A DNA stretch of 24,337 nucleotides from assembly GCA_046538735.1 (NCBI GenBank), contig JBKHII010000048.1, positions 1 through 24,337 of the forward strand, read 5' to 3'. Position numbers and translations under genes: made by a program. The DNA is from SLST01 sp046538735. Lineage in GTDB: Bacteria; Spirochaetota; Spirochaetia; DSM-27196; SLST01. Below are positions 15,222 through 22,579 of the stretch, one piece after another. Numbering within the stretch: the stretch's first letter is position 1; each line of letters starts with the position of its first letter. Below the pieces are notes generated by a model. The model did not search any database. It saw only the letters and a program-made list of their open reading frames with translations, and was not told the origin of the DNA.

Positions 15222-16450
15222 CGATTCGCCTCCTGCACGAGGAACTCGCGCCACCGCTCGCCGTCGAGCTCGCGCGCGGTGATGAAGAGATCCTTGTCGC
15301 CGCGGCCGGACATGTTCACGACGATCGCCTTGTCCTTCGGGAGCGTGGGAGCGAGGCGGATCGCCTCCGCCGCGCCGTGCGCGGACTCCAGCGCGAAGGC
15401 GACGCCCTCGTTGCGTGCAAAGAACCGCAGCGCCTCGAGCGCCTCGGCGTCCGTCGCGCGCGCGAACTCAACGCGGCCGGCCTCGCCGAGCGCTGCGAGC
15501 TGCGGTCCAATCCCCGGGTAGTCGAGGCCGGCGGAAACCGAGTGCGTGTCCTGGACCTGACCGTCGGGATCGAGGAGAAAGAGGCTCTTGTAGCCCTGTA
15601 CGATGCCCGGCCGCCCGAGCCCGAGCATGCGCGCCGCGTGATCGCCCGCCGCGGTGCCGCGTCCGCCCGCCTCCACGCCCACGAGCCGCGGTGCCCCGCT
15701 CTCGAGGTACGGCGCGAAGAACCCGATCGCGTTGCTCCCGCCGCCCACGCACGCAACGAGCGCCTCGAGCTCCAGCCCGCGCGACTCGATCATCGAGGCA
15801 ACCTGCGCCTGCGTCTCCCTGCCCACGATCGACTGGAACTCGCGCACCATGTCGGGGTACGGGCTCGGTCCGAGCGCCGAACCGATCAGATAGTGCGTGT
15901 CGGTGAAGCTGCCCGCCCAGTCGCGGAGCGCCTCGTTGACCGCGTCCTTGAGCGTGCGCTGCCCGCTCGAGACCGGCGCAACCCTGGCGCCGTAGAGCTC
16001 CATCCAGAAGACGTTCGGCTTCTGGCGCGCGATGTCCACCTCGCCCATGAAGACCGTGCAGTCGAGGCCCATCTTCGCGCAGACCGCCGCGGTCGCCACG
16101 CCGTGCTGCCCCGCGCCGGTCTCCGCGATGATCCTCGTCTTGCCCATGCGCTTGGCCAGCAGGATCTGGCCGACCGCGTTGTTGATCTTGTGCGCGCCCG
16201 TGTTCGCGAGCCCCTCCAGCTTCACGAAGATCTGCGCGCCGCCGAGCTCCTTCGAGCTGTTCCGCGCGTAGAGCATGGGAGTGGGCCTGCCCACGTAGGT
16301 GGAGGCGATCTCGTTGAACTCCGCGAGAAACTCCTCGTCTTCCATCGCCGCGATGAAGGCGGCCTCGAGCTCGTCCAACGGCGCACGGAGCACCTCGGCG
16401 ACGTACCGCCCGCCGAACGCTCCAAAATAATCGTTGTACACCTTACTCAT
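15218..16450 (-). CDS. trpB: Tryptophan synthase beta chain
   Basis: A 410-residue PLP enzyme that joins indole and serine to give tryptophan. The cofactor lysine is K88 in LANTGAHKINNAVGQ (81-95). Glu110 in AETGAGQHGVA is the catalytic glutamate. The phosphate-binding loop CVGGGSNAIG and the closing region VNMSGRGDKDLF are present. Length and motifs fit TrpB1. The segment EGLANTGAHK differs from the usual EDLNHTGSHK, a noticeable but conservative change close to the cofactor. The ATG lies 8 bases inside the end of trpCF, after GAGGAG. The next gene, trpA, overlaps by 4 bases, as expected for subunits of one complex. Confidence 0.95.
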   Translation of the reverse strand: MSKVYNDYFGAFGGRYVAEVLRAPLDELEAAFIAAMEDEEFLAEFNEIASTYVGRPTPMLYARNSSKELGGAQIFVKLEGLANTGAHKINNAVGQILLAKRMGKTRIIAETGAGQHGVATAAVCAKMGLDCTVFMGEVDIARQKPNVFWMELYGARVAPVSSGQRTLKDAVNEALRDWAGSFTDTHYLIGSALGPSPYPDMVREFQSIVGRETQAQVASMIESRGLELEALVACVGGGSNAIGFFAPYLESGAPRLVGVEAGGRGTAAGDHAARMLGLGRPGIVQGYKSLFLLDPDGQVQDTHSVSAGLDYPGIGPQLAALGEAGRVEFARATDAEALEALRFFARNEGVAFALESAHGAAEAIRLAPTLPKDKAIVVNMSGRGDKDLFITARELDGERWREFLVQEANR

Positions 16451-17993
16451 ACCTCAACTCCTCGAAGAACCGGCGCAGCTTCGCGGCGTCCTTCCGCCTG
16501 GGTTCGGCCTCCACGCCGCTGGAGACATCCACGAGCTCAGGACGATAGGCCGACGCGACACTCGCTATGTTCCGATCGTTCAATCCACCCGCGAGCCAGA
16601 GCGGCACTCGCCGGCGAACCGCCGCCACGACCTCGGGCGAGACCCGCTTCCCCGTACCGCCGTACGCCCGCTCGTCCCGCGCGTCCACGAGCACGCGCGG
16701 ACTCCGGTACCGGCCGACTTCGTCCGCGGCCTCCGGATTCCCGAGCCGCAACGCTTTGTAGTACGGAAAGGCCCGCGCGGCACACTCCTCCGGCTCTTCG
16801 TCGCCATGGAACTGGACCGCATCGATGAGACCGCGCTCGAGCAGATCGCCGACCTCCGCGGGGAGCGCGCCGTGGTCGCCGCCCGTCACGACGACCGCGA
16901 CCTTGAGCGCATCGCGCACGCCGTCCACACCGCCCAGCTCCTCGAGCAACGCGGGCTCCACCCGGCGCGGCGAATCGGCGAAGTTGAACCCGAGCACGTC
17001 GGCGCCGAGCCCGATCGCAAGCTCCGCGTCCACGCGGTTCGTGATTCCGCATATCTTCGCGAGCGGGCGGTCCTCGCGCGCCCGTTGCATGAGCCGCACC
17101 CAGAAGTCCGCGCGCGGGTGGAGCGCGGGCGCCCCGTCGCCGCGGCGCGCACCCGGCGGCCGCTCGCCTTGGAGCCCGGCAAGGATGCCGCCGATCGCCT
17201 CTTGGTCGCGGACGGCGGCTTCGCCCACGAGGAGACCGCCGAAGCCGCTCGCCGAGACGAGCAGCGCGTCTCCGTGAGTGAAGACGCCGGACTCGAAGAT
17301 GCAGCGGTGTCTCCACGTGATCCGGTTGCGGAGCCGGACCGGCGAGAGCAGGTCTACTCGGAAGGTCGCCAGGTCGCGCGCGTTGATCCCCACGAGCGGC
17401 GGCGCGAGCCTTCCGGCCTTCTCGAAGTCCTCCTCGTCGTGCAGCTCCACGAGCGCGGCCATCCCGAGCTCGGTCGCGCACGCGTGCATCTCGGCGAGCT
17501 CCTCCGCTCGGAGCACTGAAGCGATCAGCAGGATCGCGTCCGCTCCGGCGCGGTAGCTCACCTCCACGTCCTCAACGTCCACGAGGAAGTCCTTCCGAAG
17601 CACCGCGAGGTCGGGGTGAGCACGCTTGATTGCCATCAGGTCGGCAAGCGACCCCGCGAAATGGTCCTCCTCGGTCAGCACGGAGACCGAACGCACTCCC
17701 CGCTCGGCGTAGCGGCCGGCGAGCTCCACGGGATCGAGGTCGACGCTGATCGCGCCGCGCGAGGGACTCCGTCGCTTGATCTCGCAGATGAGCGGCGGCT
17801 CGCGAAGGAAGCGAACGAGCGGCGCGGCGCGCTCCGTGGGGACGTCCGCCCTGAGCGCGTGTCCTTCCGCGGCGATGCGCTCGCGGCGGAGCGCGACGAT
17901 CTGATCGCGAACGTTCGGACGATCGTCGCCGCGTTCCCACGCACCGCCCGGAGGCGTCGGGTCCGGCCGGCCGGTAGCGTGCGGTCCGCTCAC
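16443..17993 (-). CDS. trpCF: Fused indole-glycerol-phosphate synthase / PRA isomerase
   Basis: A 516-residue bifunctional enzyme. Residues about 25-275 are TrpC (indole-3-glycerol-phosphate synthase): E71, K73 and S76 in CEIKRRSPSRG, K134 (VLRKDF), E183 (LVELHDEED), N204 and R206 (GINARDL), and E234-S235-G236. Residues about 311-516 are TrpF (phosphoribosylanthranilate isomerase): C315 (KICGITN), D437 (LVDARD), GGTG at 445-448, AGGLNDRN and VDVSSGVE. A 35-residue Arg/Pro-rich linker joins them. The start is the GTG at 17993, which overlaps the trpGD stop as GTGA and follows GGAGG. The open frame further upstream runs antisense to nothing real and is excluded. TrpF has an unbroken set of catalytic residues, so both halves should be active. 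Confidence 0.94.
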   Translation of the reverse strand: MSGPHATGRPDPTPPGGAWERGDDRPNVRDQIVALRRERIAAEGHALRADVPTERAAPLVRFLREPPLICEIKRRSPSRGAISVDLDPVELAGRYAERGVRSVSVLTEEDHFAGSLADLMAIKRAHPDLAVLRKDFLVDVEDVEVSYRAGADAILLIASVLRAEELAEMHACATELGMAALVELHDEEDFEKAGRLAPPLVGINARDLATFRVDLLSPVRLRNRITWRHRCIFESGVFTHGDALLVSASGFGGLLVGEAAVRDQEAIGGILAGLQGERPPGARRGDGAPALHPRADFWVRLMQRAREDRPLAKICGITNRVDAELAIGLGADVLGFNFADSPRRVEPALLEELGGVDGVRDALKVAVVVTGGDHGALPAEVGDLLERGLIDAVQFHGDEEPEECAARAFPYYKALRLGNPEAADEVGRYRSPRVLVDARDERAYGGTGKRVSPEVVAAVRRRVPLWLAGGLNDRNIASVASAYRPELVDVSSGVEAEPRRKDAAKLRRFFEELRYE

Positions 17994-19624
17994 GCCGCAC
18001 CCTCCGCCGCGGCGCGCGCGGCCTTCTCCGCGAGCGCCTGCGACGTCGCGACGATCTTCCCAACGAACGTCCTGATTGTCCCGTCGCCGAGCGCCGAGCG
18101 GACGCGTTCCACGCCGGCCTCGAGATCGGTCGCCGCGCCGTAGACGGTGAGCGCCGCCGCGGCGTTCACGATCACGGCGTCCCGGATCGCCGCCGGACCT
18201 TCGCCAGCCAGGATCCGTCGCGCAGTCTCCGCGTTGTCTGCAGCGTCGCCGCCGGTGAGATCGGACATCTTGTGCCCGGTGATCCCGAGATTGGCGGGAT
18301 CGATGATCGCCTCGCGCGGCTTCCCGTCCTCGCCGATCGTGATCGCGCGCGTGGGCGCGGATACCGAGATCTCGTCGATCCCGTCCTGGCCGTGGACGAC
18401 CATGACCCGCTTGAGACCGAGCATGTGTGCGGCCTCCGCGACAATCGGCACGAACTCCTCGGCGTAGACGCCGATGAGCTGGTACGCGGCGGCCGCCGGG
18501 TTCACGAGCGGACCCAGGAGATTCATGATCGTCTTCACACCGAGCTCGCGACGCGGAATCGCCGCGTGCCGCATCGCGCCGTGGTAGAGCGGAGCGAAGA
18601 GGAAGCCGAAGCCGTGCGAACGAATGAGCTCTTCGCTGGCAGCGGGCGGAAGGTCGATGGCGATGCCGAGCGCGCGGTAGAAGTCGGCGCTGCCGCTCTT
18701 GGAGCTCACCGCACGGTTGCCGTGCTTGGCGACCGTGGCGCCGCACGCCGCCGCGGCGAGCGCGGCAAGCGAGCTGATGTTGAAGGTGCCGAGCCCGTCG
18801 CCGCCGGTTCCGCACGTGTCGAGCACGGGGCGATCGACCGTGATCGGCGTGCGCTTGCGCTGCAGCACCGAGGCGCAGCCGGCGATCTCCTCCGGGCGCG
18901 GGCCGCGCGACGCGATCGCGACGAGGAAGCCGGCCACCTGCGACGGCGTGAGATTGCCCTCGGTGAGCTCTTCCATGAAGTTCGCGGCCTCCTCCCGAGT
19001 GAGCGTCGACCCGGAAATGAGTCCGTTCAGGACCGCCTTGGAGACGAACGGCTCCCTGCGATAGTTGAGAAAGTTCCGCAGGAGGCGCTTGCCGTTCTCG
19101 CTCGCGATGCTCTCCGGGTGGAATTGCACGCCTTCGATGACGTGCTCCTTGTGGCGGATGCCCATGATCTCGCCGTCTTCGGCGGTCGCCGTCACCTCAA
19201 ACCCGTCCGGGACGGTCGCGAAGTCGATCGCGAGCGAGTGGTAGCGGGTAAAGGTGGCCGGGACCGGTATGGAGCGGAAGATGCCGCGACCGTCGATCAT
19301 GATCGGCTCCGCTTTCCCGTGGACGATGCGCTTCGCCTGGACGATTCGCGCGCCGAATGCGTAGCCGATCGCCTGATGGCCCAGGCAGACGCCGAGAATC
19401 GGAATCTTCCCGGCGAACGCCTTGACCGCGTCCACCGAGACGCCGGCTTCTTCAGGCCGCCCGGGACCGGGCGAGATCACGAGCCGGCTTGGCGCGAGCT
19501 GCTCGAGCTGGGCAACCGTGACGCGATCGTTCCGCACCACGCGGATCTCCTCGTCCGTGAGCTCGCTCAGATACTGAAAGAGGTTGTGCGTAAAGGAGTC
19601 GTAGTTGTCGATCAGGACGATCAT
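17990..19624 (-). CDS. trpGD: Fused anthranilate synthase glutaminase / phosphoribosyltransferase
   Basis: A 544-residue fusion. Residues 1-192 are TrpG, the glutamine amidotransferase subunit of anthranilate synthase: nucleophile Cys80 in GVCLGHQAIG, with His169 and Glu171 (FHPES) completing the triad. Residues about 197-544 are TrpD, anthranilate phosphoribosyltransferase: GTGGDGLGTFNIS (272-284) for phosphoribosyl diphosphate binding, AKHGNRAVSSKSGSAD (299-314) and NLLGPLVNPA. The start is the ATG at 19624, which overlaps the trpE stop as ATGA and follows GGAGG. The fusion order is the same as in E. coli TrpGD. The TrpG half must associate with the separate TrpE to give ammonia for anthranilate. 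Confidence 0.95.
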   Translation of the reverse strand: MIVLIDNYDSFTHNLFQYLSELTDEEIRVVRNDRVTVAQLEQLAPSRLVISPGPGRPEEAGVSVDAVKAFAGKIPILGVCLGHQAIGYAFGARIVQAKRIVHGKAEPIMIDGRGIFRSIPVPATFTRYHSLAIDFATVPDGFEVTATAEDGEIMGIRHKEHVIEGVQFHPESIASENGKRLLRNFLNYRREPFVSKAVLNGLISGSTLTREEAANFMEELTEGNLTPSQVAGFLVAIASRGPRPEEIAGCASVLQRKRTPITVDRPVLDTCGTGGDGLGTFNISSLAALAAAACGATVAKHGNRAVSSKSGSADFYRALGIAIDLPPAASEELIRSHGFGFLFAPLYHGAMRHAAIPRRELGVKTIMNLLGPLVNPAAAAYQLIGVYAEEFVPIVAEAAHMLGLKRVMVVHGQDGIDEISVSAPTRAITIGEDGKPREAIIDPANLGITGHKMSDLTGGDAADNAETARRILAGEGPAAIRDAVIVNAAAALTVYGAATDLEAGVERVRSALGDGTIRTFVGKIVATSQALAEKAARAAAEGAA

Positions 19625-21027
19625 GCGTCCACCTCCACCCCGGCTGCGCGTGCAAGCGCCGCCAGTTTCTCCTGGGTCTCTTCGTACTCCCGCTCGGGCG
19701 TGGAGTCGTACACGATTCCGGCGCCGGCCTGGAGGACCATCCGGTCGCCGCGCTTGTAGCCACTTCGTAGCGTGATGCACGTGTCCAGGCTGCCGCCCGG
19801 CTCCAGGTAGCCCACGAGACCCGCGTAGAACCGGCGCGAGACCGGCTCGATCCGGTCGAGCACCTCGATCGCCCGGATCTTCGGGGCGCCGCTCACCGTC
19901 CCCGCCGGGAAGGTCGCACGAATGAGATCGGCTCCCGTCTTGCCGTCCGCGAGGTCGCCTTCAACCTGCGAGACGATGTGCATCACGTGGCTGTAGCGTT
20001 CGATCACCATCGATTCGGTGACCTCCACGCTTCCCGGCGTGCAGACCCGGCCGATGTCGTTCCTCGCGAGGTCCACGAGCATGAGGTGCTCGGCCCGCTC
20101 CTTCTCGTCGGCGAGCAGCTCCTCCTCGAGCTTCTTGTCCTCGTACCGATCGGCACCACGCCTGCGCGTGCCCGCGATCGGTCTGATCTTCACGCGCCCG
20201 TCCTTGAGCTTCACGTGCACCTCCGGCGAGCTCCCGAACAGCTCGTACGCGCCGAAGTTGAGATAGAAGAGGTAGGGCGAGGGATTCGACGTTCGAAGCC
20301 GACGGTACGCCTCCACGGCCGGGAGCTTCGTGTCGAGCTCAACGCGTCTCGAGAGCACCGCCTGGAGCAGGTTCCCCTTCACGATCTCGTCCCGGATCTC
20401 GGCGACCCCGTCCAGATACGTCTGACGGTCCGCACCCGCGTTCACGACCGTCGCCTCGTATCGCGACTCATGCTGCTGCAGGTAGTTGAAGTTGAGGTCG
20501 TTGATCTTCGCCTCGGTCTCACGAATCGCTGCGTCCAGATCGATCTCGTGCTCGTTGTAGTTGAGCCCGATCAGGTAGATGAGGTCGGTGTAGTGGTCGA
20601 AGACCACGAAGACGTGGCCGAACAGAAAGGACGCGTCCGGGAGCGAGAGCTCGTCCGGCTTGTGCGTAATCCGAATCGTATCGCAGTACGCGGAAAACTC
20701 GTACGAAAGGAAACCGATCCCGCCCGCCGGAAAGGGAAAGTCCTGGTGCGGGAGTGTGTGCTGATTCGCGAAGTAGATGAGAACGTCCAGGATGTCCTTC
20801 GCCTCGCTGCGCACGACCTGCCGTTTTGCGCCGCTGCGCAGTACGATCTCCCGCCCCTGCTGTTCGAGCCGGAACGCTTCCTTCACGACGAGGAGCGAGT
20901 AGCGTTCACGCCCCTTGTGAAAGGACGACGACTCGAGAATCGCGAGTGCGTCCAGCTTGCGGGCGAGGCCGTAGGGCGTGAACCGCTCCCCCGGCAGAAT
21001 CTTGATGACCGTGTCGTTTCGTGCCAT
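19621..21027 (-). CDS. trpE: Anthranilate synthase component I
   Basis: A 468-residue chorismate-using enzyme that makes anthranilate, the first committed step to tryptophan. The N-terminal LESS motif (residues 31-34) is the tryptophan feedback site, so the enzyme should be product-inhibited. The catalytic part shows LSRRVELDTKLP, IRPIAGTRRRG, LMLVDLARNDIGRVC, and FPAGTVSGAPKIRAIE near residue 370. Length is at the short end for TrpE (E. coli 520). The ATG at 21027 follows the leader terminator by about 13 bases; GGGGTAAGGA before it is an unusually placed ribosome site. It is the first structural gene of the operon and should be expressed only when the upstream terminator is disarmed. Confidence 0.95.
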   Translation of the reverse strand: MARNDTVIKILPGERFTPYGLARKLDALAILESSSFHKGRERYSLLVVKEAFRLEQQGREIVLRSGAKRQVVRSEAKDILDVLIYFANQHTLPHQDFPFPAGGIGFLSYEFSAYCDTIRITHKPDELSLPDASFLFGHVFVVFDHYTDLIYLIGLNYNEHEIDLDAAIRETEAKINDLNFNYLQQHESRYEATVVNAGADRQTYLDGVAEIRDEIVKGNLLQAVLSRRVELDTKLPAVEAYRRLRTSNPSPYLFYLNFGAYELFGSSPEVHVKLKDGRVKIRPIAGTRRRGADRYEDKKLEEELLADEKERAEHLMLVDLARNDIGRVCTPGSVEVTESMVIERYSHVMHIVSQVEGDLADGKTGADLIRATFPAGTVSGAPKIRAIEVLDRIEPVSRRFYAGLVGYLEPGGSLDTCITLRSGYKRGDRMVLQAGAGIVYDSTPEREYEETQEKLAALARAAGVEVDA

Positions 21028-21039
21028 TCCTTACCCCAC

Positions 21040-21066
21040 AAAAAAAGCCGCGCTTTCGCGCGGCTT
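21040..21066 (-). terminator. trp attenuator terminator
   Basis: On the minus strand the stem GCCGCGC (21058-21064), a GAAA tetraloop (21054-21057), GCGCGGC (21047-21053) and seven T residues (21040-21046) form a textbook intrinsic terminator. The stem can lengthen by pairing AA upstream with the first T residues. It sits directly before trpE, with no gene of its own to end, so its role is attenuation. Confidence 0.92.
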
Positions 21067-21147
21067 CTCTTCGTACCGCGCCGACCAGGATTCCTCTCAG
21101 GTCGGCGGCAGACTGGTACCGGGACCTGAGCTAGGTCCACCACCAGT
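21040..21147 (-). promoter_or_regulatory. trp attenuator with six pairing segments
   Basis: Minus-strand segments in order: 1 = ACTGGT (21142-21147) and GGACCT (21133-21138), spanning the Trp codons; 2 = CTCAGGTCC (21122-21130) and ACCAGT (21112-21117); 3 = GCCGACCTGAG (21096-21106); 4 = GGTCGGC with GCGCGG (21076-21086); 5 and 6 = the terminator arms. Perfect pairings: 1:2, 2:3 (CTCAGGTC with GACCTGAG, 8 bp), 3:4 (7 bp), 4:5 (GCGCGG with CCGCGC, 6 bp), 5:6 (7 bp). A ribosome stalled at the Trp codons blocks 1 and frees 2, so 2:3 forms, 4 is released to pair with 5, and the terminator is prevented. A ribosome at the stop codon covers 2, so 3:4 forms and the terminator folds. Without translation, 1:2, 3:4 and 5:6 form. 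The pairings are read from sequence; the logic is inferred. Confidence 0.85.
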
Positions 21148-21181
21148 TCAATTGTGCTGTCTGTACGACAGTCGTGATCAT
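21131..21181 (-). CDS. trpL: trp operon leader peptide with three Trp codons
   Basis: A 16-residue peptide, MITTVVQTAQLNWWWT, ending in TAG. Three consecutive TGG codons (13-15, at 21137-21145) are followed by one Thr codon and the stop. This is the hallmark of ribosome-mediated attenuation. The stop codon lies at the base of segment 2, where a terminating ribosome would mask the antiterminator arm. The ATG is 7 bases past the -10 box with no room for a Shine-Dalgarno sequence, so translation should begin at the 5' end of the RNA. Leaderless trp leader RNA is known from rhizobia (the rnTrpL/peTrpL system). The chance of a spurious WWW run directly before such hairpins is very small. Confidence 0.92.
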   Translation of the reverse strand: MITTVVQTAQLNWWWT

Positions 21182-21188
21182 TGACCGA

Positions 21189-21217
21189 ACCTTACCCAAT
21201 GCGCACGGTTTGGTCAA
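21189..21217 (-). promoter_or_regulatory. trp operon promoter
   Basis: On the minus strand TTGACC (21212-21217), 17 bases and TAAGGT (21189-21194). Transcription should start near 21182, next to the trpL ATG at 21181. The -35 box lies 18 bases after the ssb stop codon, with no terminator between, so ssb transcripts could also enter the attenuator. No TrpR-type operator palindrome is evident. Confidence 0.75.
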
Positions 21218-21235
21218 CTCCCTTTTCGTTACCGG

Positions 21236-21649
21236 CTAGAAGACGGGGACCGGTTCCTTCTCCTCGATCGCCTCCTCGGCTTCGGACTCGAGTTCCTCGG
21301 TCTCGAGCTCAATCTGCGCCTTCGGCTTCCGTCCGAAGTCCACGTGCTCCGCCACGATCTTCACCTTGCTCCGCGGATTGCCTTCCTTGTCGGTCCACCT
21401 GTCCTGTCTGAGCCGTCCAACGACGCGAACGTTCCGTCCCTTCTTGAGCTCGTCCCCGCACCGCTCGGCGAGCTTGCTCCACGTCTCCACGTCGAAGTAG
21501 GAGACTTCCTCCTGCATCTCGCCGTCGATCCGGTAGTACCGGTTGAGCGCAACACCGAAGTTGCATACCGGAGTTCCGCGCGGCGTTGCGCCGAGCATCG
21601 GATCACGCGTCAGATTGCCTTCGACCAATACCGAATTCAGATCGTTCAT
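21236..21649 (-). CDS. ssb: Single-stranded DNA-binding protein
   Basis: A 137-residue SSB with one OB fold (about 1-108): MNDLNSVLVEGNLTRDP at the start, FGVALNRYY and EEVSYFDVETWSKLAERCGD in the middle, and the DRWTDKEGNPRSKVKIVAEH strand near the end. An acidic tail (LETEELESEAEEAIEEKEPVPVF) ends in a hydrophobic tip, a variant of the usual DDDIPF that docks partner proteins. It is shorter than E. coli SSB (178), because the linker is short. AAGGAGG precedes the ATG. It is upstream of the trp operon on the same strand and divergent from the first module-repeat gene. Confidence 0.93.
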   Translation of the reverse strand: MNDLNSVLVEGNLTRDPMLGATPRGTPVCNFGVALNRYYRIDGEMQEEVSYFDVETWSKLAERCGDELKKGRNVRVVGRLRQDRWTDKEGNPRSKVKIVAEHVDFGRKPKAQIELETEELESEAEEAIEEKEPVPVF

Positions 21650-21701
21650 GCTTCCTCCTTGCGGTGCGAACGGGCCCCTTTTCGATTCACCGCGATCGAC
21701 A

Positions 21702-21707
21702 TATACT
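21702..21707 (+). promoter_or_regulatory. Candidate -10 box for the first module-repeat gene
   Basis: TATACT lies in the ssb divergent region, with TTTTCG as a poor -35 at 17 bases. The predicted start near 21714 lies 4 bases before the TTG codon at 21718, again suggesting a leaderless or nearly leaderless transcript, though a GGGGAG sequence also lies just before that codon. Confidence 0.4.
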
Positions 21708-21717
21708 ACGGGGAGAT

Positions 21718-22467
21718 TTGGCGTGGTGCTTCACTATTCCCCACACGGTTACTGTTCCTGCCTCTCGACGGCGAGCGAGTCTGTCGTGTGTGCTCATTCT
21801 CATCGTGATCCATACCACTCTCTCTACGGCTGCCTTCGGACAGGAGCCGTCGACCGCGTCTACCGGGGAACCGCAATGGCGACTCGTCCGACGGAGTAGC
21901 CGGATCGACCCGGACGATCCGGAGGTGTCCGATCTCATGGACGGCGGGTTTCTGCCGATTGGCTTCCATGAAACGGACGGTGGTGCCTTCTCTCTCCTGC
22001 TCGTGGCGAATAGCGGCATATCCGCCTCCGGCTGGCATCTCCGCGAGTATTCGGACTGGAACAGGCTCCAGGCACAAATCACCGACGCAATCCTGAGCGG
22101 ATTGCTCCCTGTGGGCATCTCCAAGTCTCCGTCGGGACTGACAATTCTCTGGATCGAAACCGATCTCGCCGTCGGCGCTTGGCGCATCCACGCGATGTCC
22201 GCACCCACAGAAGAGCGCGCGGAGCGTGCCGTTCGCCGTTTCGAGACCATGGGTTTCGGCTTGTGGGGTCTCACTGTGAGCGACGATCTGATGTGGCTCT
22301 TGTTCCTGCGGCTCGAGCAGCCTCTCTTCGCTCACGGCCGAATCCTTACCTACCCCGATGAGGCCGATGCCGTCGAAAACGGAATAGAACGCAACTCGCG
22401 CGAGGGGTGGGTACCGGTGGGGCTGGCGTCCGAGGATGGTCGGTGCTACGTGGCGTATCGGAGGTGA
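21718..22467 (+). CDS. Secreted four-module repeat protein, first copy
   Basis: About 249 residues from a TTG start at 21718 (start uncertain; a GTG at 21790 is the alternative). A hydrophobic segment (CVLILIVIHTTLSTAAFGQ, about 24-42) is a signal peptide. The mature part is four copies of one module: about 52-98, 104-148, 152-199 and 206-249. Each runs from a Trp-bearing strand (QWRLVRR, GWHLREY, AWRIHAM, HGRILTY) through a helix to a Gly-x-(L/V/W)-P-(I/V)-G turn (GGFLPIGF, SGLLPVGI, MGFGLWGL, EGWVPVGL), then a strand with aliphatic residues (LLLV, ILWIE, LLFLR, YVAYRR). The pattern resembles DUF4177-type units, an inference to be tested. A paralogue follows 112 bases downstream. It is probably periplasmic or secreted. 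Confidence 0.72.
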   Translation: MAWCFTIPHTVTVPASRRRASLSCVLILIVIHTTLSTAAFGQEPSTASTGEPQWRLVRRSSRIDPDDPEVSDLMDGGFLPIGFHETDGGAFSLLLVANSGISASGWHLREYSDWNRLQAQITDAILSGLLPVGISKSPSGLTILWIETDLAVGAWRIHAMSAPTEERAERAVRRFETMGFGLWGLTVSDDLMWLLFLRLEQPLFAHGRILTYPDEADAVENGIERNSREGWVPVGLASEDGRCYVAYRR

Positions 22468-22501
22468 CGCTCCGTCCGTCCGACGCGGGTCCCCTCCACG
22501 C

Positions 22502-22518
22502 GACGCCTGCGCGGCGTC
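22502..22518 (+). repeat. Hairpin between the two module-repeat genes
   Basis: GACGCC-tgcgc-GGCGTC is a perfect 6-bp stem 34 bases after the first gene's stop. It may end or pause that transcript, but it has no T tract. Confidence 0.4.
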
Positions 22519-22567
22519 CCGCTACATCTTGCCGCTCCGCACGGTAGATGGTGGACGGCGCGTCGGG

Positions 22568-22573
22568 TACAAT
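22568..22573 (+). promoter_or_regulatory. Candidate -10 box for the second module-repeat gene
   Basis: TACAAT ends 6 bases before the ATG at 22580, the spacing expected of a leaderless transcript. The -35 region is poor (TAGATG at 17 bases). No Shine-Dalgarno sequence precedes the ATG. Confidence 0.5.
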
Positions 22574-22579
22574 GTCTTC

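Noticed and set aside
17994..18815. Upstream extension of the trpCF frame into trpGD
   Set aside because: TrpC homology begins after the GTG at 17993, which has a ribosome site and a GTGA overlap. The upstream part is trpGD in another frame.
21028..21235. T-box riboswitch or TRAP-type control upstream of trpE
   Set aside because: No T-box consensus or GAG/UAG repeat array is present; the WWW leader peptide and alternative hairpins explain the region.
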